Assembly: GCA_050178135.1 (NCBI GenBank)
Contig: JBFXGJ010000030.1
Coordinates: forward strand, 1-24,461
Source: UBA288 sp050178135
GTDB lineage: Archaea; Halobacteriota; Methanomicrobia; Methanomicrobiales; Methanospirillaceae
Direction of reading: 5' to 3'
Length of the DNA: 24,461 nucleotides
Shown here piece after piece: positions 1 to 8,000 of the stretch; position 1 is the first letter of the stretch; the number at the start of each line of letters is the position of its first letter. The notes beneath the pieces are model-generated. The model saw only the letters and a program-made list of their open reading frames with translations. It had not been told where the DNA came from and searched no databases. Made by a program: the position numbers and the translations under genes.

Positions 1-251
1 AGGACCATCAGGCCCGAGAACGCCCCCGTGATCAGAAGGGCTCGCCGCCGGGCGAGGAGGTTAAGCGCCACGGAGGCGATGGCCCCCACGAGGATCATCC
101 GCGCCGGGACGGAGCTTCCCCCGAGGAGGGTGGTGTACCCGCCGCCGGGCAGGGCGGTAATAGGGGTAAAACAGCCGGCCGCGAGCAGGATGGCGCCGAG
201 AAGCCCGAGCAGGACGGCTCGCGGCAGCCTCGTCCGCCTGCGCCTGGTCAT
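1..251 (-). CDS. Integral membrane protein, N-terminal part (runs off window)
   Basis: I do not recognise this protein. The minus-strand frame opens with ATG at 249-251 and stays open to the window edge, giving 83 residues. It starts with a very basic stretch (MTRRRRTRLPR), then a hydrophobic segment at about residues 12-32 that contains AAGC, then a Gly-rich loop, then two more hydrophobic segments at about 50-66 and 70-83. This points to a polytopic membrane protein; the basic N terminus would stay in the cytoplasm. The AAGC could be read as a lipobox, but the later membrane segments make a multi-pass protein more likely. It starts 5 bases after the stop of the small lipoprotein gene, and a GGGAG ribosome site overlaps the end of that gene, so the two are probably translated from one message that begins at amt. 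Confidence 0.6.
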   Translation of the reverse strand, partial: MTRRRRTRLPRAVLLGLLGAILLAAGCFTPITALPGGGYTTLLGGSSVPARMILVGAIASVALNLLARRRALLITGAFSGLMV

Positions 252-256
252 GGGCT

Positions 257-466
257 CTAGCTCCCGACCGGGATCGGGACCGGGATCGTCGTGTCGCTGG
301 CAGGACCGTTCGAGCCGCCTGGCGTCCCGTCGGTGCCGGACGACGGTGATCCGGTCGAGCTCTCGCCGGCACCGGGGGCTGACTCGCCAAGGCAACCGGC
401 ACCGACGGCGGCGCCCACCAGGACGGTAAGGAGGGCGAGAAGGGCGAATACACGTGCGAAAGACAT
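257..466 (-). CDS. Small Ser/Gly/Thr/Pro-rich lipoprotein
   Basis: A 69-residue protein read from ATG at 464-466. Residues 1-24 form a typical secretion signal, with a hydrophobic run (FALLALLTVLVGAAVGAG) that ends in GAGC, a lipobox with the lipidated Cys at residue 25. The remaining 44 residues consist almost only of Gly, Ser, Thr, Pro and Asp and end in a Pro/Val repeat (TTIPVPIPVGS). This resembles the spacer that tethers extracellular domains in archaeal lipoproteins, but no domain follows. It lies 37 bases downstream of amt on the same strand and directly before the membrane-protein gene, so it is probably co-transcribed with both. It could be a short genuine lipoprotein or the remnant of a longer one; a frame extension to position 550 is possible but would put residues ahead of the signal. 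Confidence 0.6.
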   Translation of the reverse strand: MSFARVFALLALLTVLVGAAVGAGCLGESAPGAGESSTGSPSSGTDGTPGGSNGPASDTTIPVPIPVGS

Positions 467-503
467 TCCAGTCAGATCAGGGGGCGGCACGAGAAAAAGA
501 TTG

Positions 504-1706
504 CTAGTACGAGATCCGCTCGCCGTGTTGCGAGATGTCGAGGCCGACATACTCCTCCTCCTCGCTGACCCGGAGGCCCATCACCCGGTCGACCGCGAGC
601 GCGATCAGGTAGGTGACGCCGAACGCGTAGACGACGGCGACGAGGGCTGCGCCCATGTTCACCAGGCATTGGTGGACGCTCCCCTCCAGGAGACCGGGAA
701 ACTGGTTGACCGCGGTGACGGCGAGGACCCCGGTCATCACCGTGCCCCAGAGCCCGCCCACCCCGTGGACCGCGAAGGCGTCAAGCGACTCATCATACTG
801 CCGGCGGAGCCTCCAGACCATCGCCCCGTAGCAGAGGATTCCCGCGACCCCACCAATCAGGATCGAGGCGGGGACCGTGACGAACCCGGCAGCGGGGGTA
901 ATCGCGACGAGCCCAGCCACCGCGCCCGTGATCATGCCGAGGGATGCGGGGCGGCCATAGAGCCAGGAGACGAGGAGCCAGGCCATCGCACCGGCGGCGG
1001 CGGCGATGTTGGTGACCAGGAATGCGTTCGCCGCTATGCCATCGGCCGCGAGGGCGGACCCGGCGTTGAACCCGAACCAGCCGAACCAGAGGAGCCCGCC
1101 GCCGAGCAGGGCCATCGGGATATTGTGGGGCTCCATCGAGTGCTGCCCGAACCCGACCCTCTTCCCGATCACGAGGGCGAGGGCGAGGGCCGAGAAGCCC
1201 GAGTTTATCTCGACCACGGTGCCGCCGGCGAAGTCCAGGAGGCCAAGGGATTGGGCCCAACCCCCGCCCCAGGCCCAGTGGGCGAGGGGGTCGTAGACGA
1301 GCGTGGTCCAGAGGAGCCCGAGCACGAGGAACGAGCTCAGTCTCACCCGTTCGGCGACAGCGGAGGTGATGACGGCGAGCGTCACCGCGGCAAACGCGAG
1401 GTGGAACGCGGCGAAGAGGACCGGCGGATAGGTCCCGTCCCCCGGGTCCAGGCCGACTCCCGCGAGCCCGAGATGCTCGAGCCCCCCGATGAGGCCGCCG
1501 ATGTCGTGACCGAAGACGAGCGTGTAGCCGATAAGGATCCACTGGAGGCTCACGAGCGAGAGCGCAACGAGCGAGAGCGCGATCATCGAGATGAAGTTCT
1601 TCTTCCTCACCATCCCCCCGTAGAAGAGCCCGACCCCGGGCGTCATCAGGATCACAAGCGCGGTCGAGACAAGCAGCCACGCCGTCGTCCCCGTATCGAG
1701 GGCCAC
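504..1706 (-). CDS. amt: Ammonium transporter (Amt/MEP/Rh family) with a Glu at the first twin-His site
   Basis: 400 residues, the usual Amt length. The protein moves ammonium across the cytoplasmic membrane and forms trimers in this family. Visible family signatures are LDFAGGTVV (157-165), GKRVGFG (181-187), WFGFNAGSA (210-218) and DAFAVHGVGGLWG (309-321), with about eleven hydrophobic helices. Asp158 corresponds to Asp160 of E. coli AmtB and His314 to His318. The first pore histidine (AmtB His168) is replaced by Glu166, encoded by GAG, within GGTVVEIN. The start is GTG at 1704-1706 with a GGTGA ribosome site (plus positions 1714-1718) seven bases ahead. The stop is TAG. No glnK/PII gene, the usual methanogen partner, lies on either side within view; a lipoprotein and a membrane protein follow instead. 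I found no GGAA-N6-TTCC NrpR-type operator in the upstream region. Confidence 0.95.
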   Translation of the reverse strand: MALDTGTTAWLLVSTALVILMTPGVGLFYGGMVRKKNFISMIALSLVALSLVSLQWILIGYTLVFGHDIGGLIGGLEHLGLAGVGLDPGDGTYPPVLFAAFHLAFAAVTLAVITSAVAERVRLSSFLVLGLLWTTLVYDPLAHWAWGGGWAQSLGLLDFAGGTVVEINSGFSALALALVIGKRVGFGQHSMEPHNIPMALLGGGLLWFGWFGFNAGSALAADGIAANAFLVTNIAAAAGAMAWLLVSWLYGRPASLGMITGAVAGLVAITPAAGFVTVPASILIGGVAGILCYGAMVWRLRRQYDESLDAFAVHGVGGLWGTVMTGVLAVTAVNQFPGLLEGSVHQCLVNMGAALVAVVYAFGVTYLIALAVDRVMGLRVSEEEEYVGLDISQHGERISY

Positions 1707-1789
1707 CTACCGGCTCACCCCGTACCGGCACTCCGGATCTTCTTCCATCCCCTTCGCTTCCTCCCGGCACCGGTTCACGCGGTCCCGGC

Positions 1790-1830
1790 GATATTAAGAA
1801 AGAATTTTTGTTCCATGATATTTAAAAAAT
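1790..1830. promoter_or_regulatory. AT-rich divergent promoter region between amt and the ferritin-like gene
   Basis: A 40-base AT-rich island in GC-rich surroundings. Read on the minus strand it holds TTAATAT (1791-1797) and TTTAAATATC (1817-1826), either of which could be the TATA box for amt. On the plus strand TATTTAAAAAAT (1819-1830) could drive transcription towards the ferritin-like gene, although a nearer box exists at 1875-1883. Assignment of the individual boxes is inference from position and base composition. Confidence 0.5.
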
Positions 1831-1874
1831 AGGTCATCGGTGAGGGAGCTGCGTCAAACCGACGATACCATTCA

Positions 1875-1883
1875 ATTAAATAT
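1875..1883 (+). promoter_or_regulatory. TATA box for the ferritin-like gene
   Basis: ATTAAATAT lies 44 bases before the ATG at 1927, which would place the transcript start near 1905, just before the GGAGGT ribosome site at 1910-1915. This arrangement favours ATG 1927 over the upstream in-frame GTG at 1840. Confidence 0.5.
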
Positions 1884-1926
1884 CCCGATGCAGAACAGTA
1901 GTTTGCAACGGAGGTTGTCACTAGTC

Positions 1927-2382
1927 ATGACTCCAGAAGAATACCAAAAGATCATCACGATGGCGATCGACCGCGAGGTCGAGAGCTACTCGTTCTACAA
2001 CACGGTCGCAGAGAAGGTCAAAGATGCGACCCTGAAGTCGCTCTTCAAGGAGCTGGCCGGAGACGAGACCAGCCACCGCGAGTTCCTCCAGAAGATGCTG
2101 ACCAAGGACTACACCTCGCTCGGCTTCTCGACCACCAGGGACTACAAGGTCGCCGAGTCGGTGGCGTCCCCGCCGCTCACCGCCGACCTCAAGCCGATCG
2201 ACGGTCTCGTGCTCGCGATTAAGAAGGAGCTCGAGGCGATGCAGATGTACACCGGGCTCGCGAACGCGACCGACGACCCCGAGCAGAAGAAGCTCTTCAC
2301 CGAGCTTGCCGCGATGGAGCGCGGGCACAAGGCACGGCTCGAGGACATCTACACCAACATGGCCTTCCCCGAGGCCTGGTAA
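1927..2382 (+). CDS. Ferritin-like di-iron protein (rubrerythrin family, no rubredoxin domain)
   Basis: 151 residues forming one four-helix ferritin-like domain. The iron-binding pattern is visible twice: Glu19 in the first helix with Glu47-x-x-His50 (DETSH), and Glu101/Glu103 with Glu131-x-x-His134 (MERGH). Such proteins bind a di-iron centre and in anaerobes usually reduce peroxide or oxidise and store iron in the cytoplasm. The Cys-containing rubredoxin domain of true rubrerythrins is absent, so an electron donor would have to be a separate protein. ATG 1927 is preceded by GGAGGT at 1910-1915; an in-frame GTG at 1840 would add 29 residues that do not look like the family. The gene stands alone and converges with the TudS-NDT gene, whose stop lies one base away. 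T-rich sequence at 2386-2396 may end its transcript. The substrate is uncertain. Confidence 0.88.
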   Translation: MTPEEYQKIITMAIDREVESYSFYNTVAEKVKDATLKSLFKELAGDETSHREFLQKMLTKDYTSLGFSTTRDYKVAESVASPPLTADLKPIDGLVLAIKKELEAMQMYTGLANATDDPEQKKLFTELAAMERGHKARLEDIYTNMAFPEAW

Positions 2383-2383
2383 C

Positions 2384-3223
2384 TCATTTTTCTTTCTGGT
2401 CCGCCCGGTCTCCGAGCAGAGCGGCCAGCTCCTCGAACGATCCGGCAACCGCCGACGAGTACTCGAGCATCAGGTTCACCCGCTCATGGTCGCCGATCCG
2501 CCGAAAGTCGGTCCTGAGCGCGACCACCGGGACGCCGCGGGCGGTAGCGTACCCCATCTCCCAGGCAGTTCCCGAGTCGGCGTCCGCACCGTCGATCACT
2601 GCGACGACGACGTCGGCCTCCTCGAGTTCGGAGAGGAGCTGTTCGTAGAGCCGGCGGAGCACCCCATCGCCGCGGGCGGCCTCGTCGTCCCCCAGTTCCT
2701 GGGGGAGGATGACCCGGTAGTGCCGGTCCAGAAGAAATCCGGCGAGCCGGGCGTTGAACTCCCGCTCGGCGGCCGAGAAGAGCGGCGCAGCGAGGTAAAC
2801 CCGGTAGCGGGCGAACGTCTTGACATCGACCGCGGGGAGATCGGAGAACCGGGAAAGCCAGGTCCCTCTCCCGGGACGCCGGGCTTCATCAAGGAAGTGC
2901 CGGGTGACCCCGCAGCAGGGGGACGAGTCGACCCCAACGATGCAGAGTGGCGGGCCCCTGGCGGCGATCACCGCCCGGAGCTTCTCCTCGAGCCGGTCGA
3001 GGAGCGCCTCGAAGGCCGGTGTGTCGAGCCGGCCCTGGAGCGGCCCCGGGGGTCGAGGGCGGCCGAGGTGAAGGGTCTCGGGGCAGGGGAGGGGGACGAC
3101 CTCGATGCCGAAATCGGCGCAGCGCTCGAGCGCCCGGGCGAAGACGGCGCGGTCTTCGTCCGAGGTGATACCATCGGCCCGGAGGGAGGGGTCGATGAGG
3201 CATGGAGCGGCAAGCACGTACAT
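2384..3223 (-). CDS. Fusion of a TudS-like desulfidase domain and a nucleoside 2-deoxyribosyltransferase domain
   Basis: 279 residues with two parts. Residues 1 to about 130 resemble the DUF523/TudS-related (CD3072-type) proteins: Cys8 in APCLID, Cys47 in PLPCPE and Cys103/Cys104 in DSSPCCGVTRH would supply the three thiol ligands of a [4Fe-4S] cluster used to remove sulfur from thiouracil-like bases. Residues about 138-272 match nucleoside 2-deoxyribosyltransferases: RVYLAAPLFSAAEREFN at the start, ADVVVAVIDGADADSGTAWE (203-222) with Glu222 as the likely nucleophile, and Asn250 near the C terminus. The second domain would exchange or release bases from deoxynucleosides in the cytoplasm. The first Cys lies at residue 8, so the N terminus cannot be much shorter. 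There is no clear ribosome site; a TATA-like sequence about 27 bases upstream suggests a leaderless message. The deoxyribosyltransferase part is secure, the TudS assignment less so. Confidence 0.78.
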   Translation of the reverse strand: MYVLAAPCLIDPSLRADGITSDEDRAVFARALERCADFGIEVVPLPCPETLHLGRPRPPGPLQGRLDTPAFEALLDRLEEKLRAVIAARGPPLCIVGVDSSPCCGVTRHFLDEARRPGRGTWLSRFSDLPAVDVKTFARYRVYLAAPLFSAAEREFNARLAGFLLDRHYRVILPQELGDDEAARGDGVLRRLYEQLLSELEEADVVVAVIDGADADSGTAWEMGYATARGVPVVALRTDFRRIGDHERVNLMLEYSSAVAGSFEELAALLGDRADQKEK

Positions 3224-3253
3224 TATGGAGGGTGGGGGCGAGACGGGTATAGA
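3219..3253. promoter_or_regulatory. Overlapping divergent promoters of the TudS-NDT gene and tsr3
   Basis: Only 29 bases separate the two start codons. On the plus strand TACATTAT (3219-3226) lies about 30 bases before the tsr3 ATG. On the minus strand TCTATACC (plus 3246-3253) lies about 27 bases before the other ATG. Each TATA-like box overlaps or touches the opposite gene's start codon, and neither gene has a good ribosome site, which fits leaderless transcripts. Inference from spacing only. Confidence 0.35.
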
Positions 3254-3759
3254 TGATCCCCCTCCTCGCCTACCGCGACAACACCTGCGCTCCCAAAAAG
3301 TGCACGGTGGTCCGGCTCGGGCGGGCCGGCCTCGTCCGCGTACTGGACCGGCCCGAACGGGTGCCGCGGTCGACGCTTGTCCTGGACCCTACCGCCGAGC
3401 GGGCCCTCTCGCCGGCCGACGCCCCGGGGACGGGGGGACCGGTGCGATCGGTGACCGCCCTCGACTGCTCCTGGGAGGTGCTGGACGCCGGGGTCTTCGC
3501 CGCCTGGCGCCACCACCGGGCGCTGCCGTACCTGGTCGCAGCGAACCCGACCAACTACGGCCGACCGCTGCGCCTCTCGTCGGCAGAGGCCCTGGCGGCC
3601 GCCTGCTGGATCCTGGGTGAGCGCGACCAGGCCCGGGACCTGATGGACGCCTTCCGCTGGGGCCCCCACTTCCTCGTCCTGAACGCGGAGCCGCTCGAGC
3701 GGTACGCCGCCGCCGTCGACTCCACCGAGGTCGTCGCGATCCAGGCCGACTACCTCTGA
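3253..3759 (+). CDS. tsr3: Tsr3, 16S rRNA aminocarboxypropyltransferase (DUF367)
   Basis: 168 residues, normal for archaeal Tsr3. The family enzyme transfers the 3-amino-3-carboxypropyl group of S-adenosylmethionine to a hypermodified uridine in helix 31 of small-subunit rRNA. Visible family motifs are CAPKKCT at the N terminus (12-18), LVLDPTAERALSPAD (42-56), ALDCSW (69-74), AANPTNYGRP (96-105) with SSAEALAAA (109-117), and FRWGPHFLVLNAEPLERY (134-151). The N-terminal KKCT motif lies close to the ATG, which supports this start. The gene is divergent from the TudS-NDT gene. It shares a functional theme with rio1 and the KH-domain gene further downstream, but not an operon. Confidence 0.92.
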   Translation: MIPLLAYRDNTCAPKKCTVVRLGRAGLVRVLDRPERVPRSTLVLDPTAERALSPADAPGTGGPVRSVTALDCSWEVLDAGVFAAWRHHRALPYLVAANPTNYGRPLRLSSAEALAAACWILGERDQARDLMDAFRWGPHFLVLNAEPLERYAAAVDSTEVVAIQADYL

Positions 3760-3790
3760 AAAAGTTGAACAAGGCACCACAACGACCCCT

Positions 3791-3804
3791 TTCTCCCCGG
3801 AGAA
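3791..3804. promoter_or_regulatory. Inverted repeat upstream of the gap TATA box
   Basis: TTCTCC-CC-GGAGAA is a perfect 6-bp dyad with a 2-base centre, located 11 bases before the TATA box at 3815-3822. The position suits an upstream activator or repressor site for the gap transcript. It could also be part of the end of the tsr3 transcript. No regulator can be named. Confidence 0.35.
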
Positions 3805-3814
3805 TTTGAGAAGA

Positions 3815-3822
3815 CATATATC
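3815..3822 (+). promoter_or_regulatory. TATA box of the gap transcript
   Basis: CATATATC sits in a locally AT-rich stretch. A start 25-30 bases downstream would fall at about 3842-3850, at the ATG of the 25-codon ORF (3848), about 75 bases before the gap ATG. Confidence 0.5.
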
Positions 3823-3847
3823 AAATCGTCCCGTTAACTGACGTGAT

Positions 3848-3925
3848 ATGATCACTCGGCGCGCGCCCCGGAACCCCCGTCGTACCGGGAGGAAGAGCAG
3901 GGCGGTCGTATTGGGGAAGGCATGA
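3848..3925 (+). CDS. 25-codon Arg-rich leader ORF overlapping gap
   Basis: ATG 3848 opens a 25-residue frame that is very basic (eight Arg and two Lys, beginning MITRRAPRNPRR) and ends at TGA 3923-3925. This stop overlaps the gap start codon as ATGA. The predicted transcript start lies almost exactly on this ATG. The ORF could be a leader peptide that couples translation to gap, or it may be unused sequence within the gap leader. I recognise no homologue, and the evidence is positional only. Confidence 0.35.
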   Translation: MITRRAPRNPRRTGRKSRAVVLGKA

Positions 3926-4947
3926 CCATCAAAGTCGCTATCAATGGGTACGGAACGATTGGGAAGCGTGTCGCGGATGCGGTCGCCTGCCAGCCCGACA
4001 TGGAGATCGTGGGGGTCTCGAAGACCTCGATGAACGCAGACGCCTATGTCGCAAAGGCGCGGGGCTACCCCCTCTACATCGCGGACCTTGCGAAGCGTTC
4101 TGACTTCGAGGACGCGGGGGTGCCGATCGCCGGCTCGGTCGTCGAGATGATCGCAAAGGCCGATATCGTGGTCGACGCGACCCCCGGCGGAGTCGGACTG
4201 AAGAACAAACCGATGTACGAGGAGCACGGGGTGCGTGCGATCTACCAGGGCGGCGAGAAGCACGCGACCACCGGGTTCTCGTTCAACTCATCGGTCAACT
4301 ACGATGGGGCGAAGGGCCGGCAGTTCGTCCGCGTCGTCTCCTGCAACACCACCGGTCTCGTCCGGGTGATCAACGAGGTCGACTGCGCCTTCGGTGTCGA
4401 GAAGGTCCGGGCCGTCATGGTACGGCGCGGCGGCGATCCCGGGGACATCAAGCGGGGACCGATCGACGCGATCGTGCTCGACCCCGTGACGCTCCCGAGC
4501 CACCACGGGCCGGACGTCCAGTCGGTCCTGCCGCACATCGACATCACGACTGCGGCGATGATCGTGCCGACAACGTTCATGCACATGCACACGGTCCAGA
4601 TGTCGCTCAAGAAACCGGCGACCCGAGAGCAGGTGATCGAGCTCTTCGGGGGGCACTCGAGGATCGGCCTTGTCAAGAAGGCCGCGGGGATCAAGTCGTC
4701 CGCCGAGTTGAAAGAGCACATGCAGGACATCGGCCGGCCCCGGTCGGACATGTGGGAGAATGGGGTCTTCGAGGAGTCGATCTCGGTCGTCGACAACACG
4801 GAGCTCTGGCTCTTCCAGGCGATCCACCAGGAGGCCGACGTCGTCGTCGAGAACGTCGATGCGATCCGGGCGATGGGCTCTGACGTGCCGGCAGCGGAGT
4901 CGGTTCGCATGACCGAGAAGGCGCTCGGGTTCGTCGCGATGAAGTGA
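3922..4947 (+). CDS. gap: Glyceraldehyde-3-phosphate dehydrogenase, archaeal type II
   Basis: 341 residues, the usual length. The cytoplasmic enzyme interconverts glyceraldehyde 3-phosphate and 1,3-bisphosphoglycerate with NAD(P); in methanogens it mainly serves gluconeogenesis. The N-terminal Rossmann motif is INGYGTIGKRVADAV (7-21). The catalytic Cys141 lies in VSCNTTGLVRV (139-149), followed by the archaeal signature RRGGDPGD with its flanking substrate-site region. His residues in the segment PHIDITTAAMIVPTTFMHMH also fit the archaeal family. The start ATG overlaps the stop of a short upstream ORF (ATGA), and a weak GGGGAAGG lies just ahead. The gene has its own TATA box at 3815-3822, is monocistronic apart from that leader, and converges with the large kinase gene after a 95-base gap that shows no other feature. 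Confidence 0.96.
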   Translation: MTIKVAINGYGTIGKRVADAVACQPDMEIVGVSKTSMNADAYVAKARGYPLYIADLAKRSDFEDAGVPIAGSVVEMIAKADIVVDATPGGVGLKNKPMYEEHGVRAIYQGGEKHATTGFSFNSSVNYDGAKGRQFVRVVSCNTTGLVRVINEVDCAFGVEKVRAVMVRRGGDPGDIKRGPIDAIVLDPVTLPSHHGPDVQSVLPHIDITTAAMIVPTTFMHMHTVQMSLKKPATREQVIELFGGHSRIGLVKKAAGIKSSAELKEHMQDIGRPRSDMWENGVFEESISVVDNTELWLFQAIHQEADVVVENVDAIRAMGSDVPAAESVRMTEKALGFVAMK

Positions 4948-5042
4948 GGAACGGACGAGAAGCGAGCGCATGACCTTCCGTGATCGGGGGGATGGCGGTG
5001 CTGGTTCCCCCTTCCCGTCCTCCACCAGGAAGCGGGGCGCGA

Positions 5043-8000
5043 TCAGGGAGGTGTGGGAGAGGGCGTCTTCCGGTAGGAGCCTGCCGGCACCACGATCTCG
5101 AACCGGGCGCCGGCGCCGGGCTCGCCTGTCTCCCGGATCGCGATCCCCGTGATCCCCAGGATCTCCCGGACGAGAAAGAGGCCCAGGCCGGTGTTCTTTC
5201 CGACCCCCTTCTGAAAGATCCGCTCCTTGTCCTCGTGCGGAATCCCGACGCCGTCGTCCTGGACCGTGATGACGAGCCCGGCGGTTCCCTCTTCGCACCC
5301 GACGACGACCCGCGTCACCCCTTCCCCGTGGCGCACAGCGTTGTCGAGGAGGTTCGCCGAGACGAGCCTGACCATCGGGTCGGCGAAGATCTCCCACCCC
5401 CCGCAGGCACCCCGGATCTCAAGCGGGAGCGGTGCCGTGCCTTCGACGAGACCGGCGATCCTCACCCACGCCGGGGCGTCGACGCCGAGCTCCTGGTAGG
5501 TCTTCGTGAACTCGAGCTGGCGGGCGATCGTCCGGGCCGTCGACCTGACATTCTCCAGGTACGCGACCGCCTTCGGGGATGAGGGGTTGTCTGCGGCCAG
5601 GTTCACGTACCCCTCCAGGACCGTCAGCTGGTTGACCACGTCATGCCGGGTGATACTGTTGAGCAGGTTCAGTTTCCGGTTCGCCTCGCGGACGGCGGTC
5701 TCCATCCGTCGCCGCTCCGTGATGTCACGGACGAACCCCTCCATACCAACACACGAGCCCTCGTCGTCGAAGAGCAGGTGGGCGTTCACCGACGCCCAGA
5801 ACGATGACCCATCCCGCCTCGCCATCTCGATCTCGAAGTCCCGAACATGGTCGATCTCCTGCACGCGTTGGAGCAGGGCCGCCCGTTCCTCGGTCGAGCG
5901 GTAGAGCGATTCGGCCGGGAGGCCCCGGAGGTCGTCCGATGATGCATACCCGAACATCTCGGCAGCAGACGGGTTCGCCAGCACGACCAGGTCCTTTCGG
6001 TCAGACCGGAGGTACCCGTCCTCCACGTTCTCGATGATGCTGCGGTACTGCTGCTCACTCTGGCGCAGGGCTCTCTCGATCGTCCCGGTTCGGACCACCT
6101 GCGAGGCCGTGGTCGCCAGGTCCTGGAGCGATGCGGAATCCATATCGGAGATAGGGTGGCGGGAGAAGACAGCGAGGACCCCGATCGGAGCCCCCTCGGT
6201 GTCGACCAGCCGAAAACCGGCAAAGGAGACCAGACCGAGCGATGCCGCCCATTCGTGGTCGTGCACCCGCGGGTCGTGCTGGACGTCGTTCGTCAGGAAC
6301 CCGGGAATGTCGCCGCTCGCGATCTGCCCGATCTTGTACCGGCCGAACGGGACCCGACGGTGACTGCCGTCGGTCTGCCAGTACCGCCCTGAGCTGGCGA
6401 CAAGGTGGAGGCAGGCGGTCCGATCCGGGCAGTCATGGGCTCCTTGCGGTGCGGTCGCGTGGACGCACCCGGCATCGCAGAGGTCCCCGTGCCCAACGAG
6501 CCAGATCCGGGCGAATTCCGCCCCGATGAGCTCGACGACGGCGTCGGTGATCGCCTTTAACCGCTCCTCGAGCGGAGCGCTGTGTATCAGCTCCTGTTTG
6601 AGCGTGCTGATCCGGGATGCCCGCGCAGCCGCCTCGTGCCGGTCGGTGATGTCCCGGGCGGAGGCATAGATCAGGCCGCCCACCGGCATGGACCGCCACT
6701 CGATCCAGCGGTACGATCCGTCCCGGTGGCGGTATCGGTTCGTGAAGTTCAGCACCGGCCGCTGCTCTTGAAGGGTGGCCATCGCCTCGAGAGTACCTTC
6801 GAGGTCGTCAGGATGAACGAAATCCAGGAATCGCCGCCCCTGGAGCTCCTCCGTCGTGTACCCCAGCGTCGTTTCCCACTCCCGGTTCAGGCGGCGAAAA
6901 TGGCCGTCCAGGTCGGCGATGCAGAAGAGGTCGAGGCTCGTCGAGAAGAACTGGTCGATCTCCTCGTTCTTCTCCCTGATCGTCCGCTCGGCCCGGGTCT
7001 TCTCGGTGATGTCGATCACGATCGCCATCACCGACGGTCGGTTGTCGTAGACGATCCTGATGGCGGAGATGAGGGCATAGCCCTCCTCCCCGTCCGACCG
7101 CCGTGTGGTAAACGGGACCTGCTCCACCCTCCCCTTCTGGAAGAGCTCCGTCCCGATCCGGAAGTATACCTCCGCCGGCATCAGGCCGATCTCGACCGGT
7201 GTCCGACCGATCGCCTCGGCGGACGAATAGCCGCTGTCCCGCTCAAAAGCCGGGTTGACCGCCAGGTAGGCGCCGGTTGGGCCCGTGATCGAGATCGCGT
7301 AGGGGCTGTGCTCGAAGATCGCCCGGAACCTCGCCTCGTTCTCCGAAGCCTGCTGTTCGCTCCACGTCAGGGCGTCCACCTGTCTTCTGAGGTCGGCCTC
7401 GGCGGCAAGGAGGGCGTCGTGTGCGGCCTGGAGCCGTTCCTGGGCGGTGCGGAGGGCCGTGATATCGTGCCCGACGATCTGCGCCCCCAGAAAGACGCCG
7501 TCGTGGTGGATCGGGGTGCCGTTGAACTCGATGACGATCGGATCCCGGTCCCGGATCCGGAGGGAGACCTCGACCGGTCCGACGGGCTCAAGTGCCTGGA
7601 GCCGTTCGTACGCATCGAGCACGGCCATGCGCCCGGACTCCTCGAGCGCGTCGAGCGGGAGCAGTGATCCCCGGCGATGGTCGAGGTCAAGTCCTGAGAG
7701 GGCGACGAACGAGGGGGAGGCGTAGGTCAGGGAGAGGTCGTGGTCGAGCAGAAGCACGAAGTCGGAGATCCGCTCGACCAGCCCCCGGTACTTCTCCTCG
7801 CTCCGTCGGAGGGCCTCCTCCTGCTCCTTCCTTTTCGACAGGTCCCGAAGGGTCCCGATCCTCCGGGCCGGCCGGCCTGTCGTGTCGAGGAGGACGCCCC
7901 CCGTGTCCTCGATCGGGATCCAGGTCCCATCCCGCCCCTGGAACCGGTATTCCACCGAGTAGCTCCTCGCCGGGGCGTTGGCGTCGCCCAGGGCGGCGAG

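Noticed and set aside
1537..1548. ATCCACTGGAGG within amt, similar to the origin box dyad
   Set aside because: It lies in coding sequence and lacks the A-run and G-run, so chance is the best explanation.
291..1832. A 513-codon plus-strand open frame opposite amt
   Set aside because: It is a shadow of the amt codon pattern: charge-rich, repeat-like translation with no domain.
1840..1926. Upstream GTG start of the ferritin-like gene
   Set aside because: The added 29 residues are unlike the family, and a good GGAGGT and TATA box fit the ATG at 1927.
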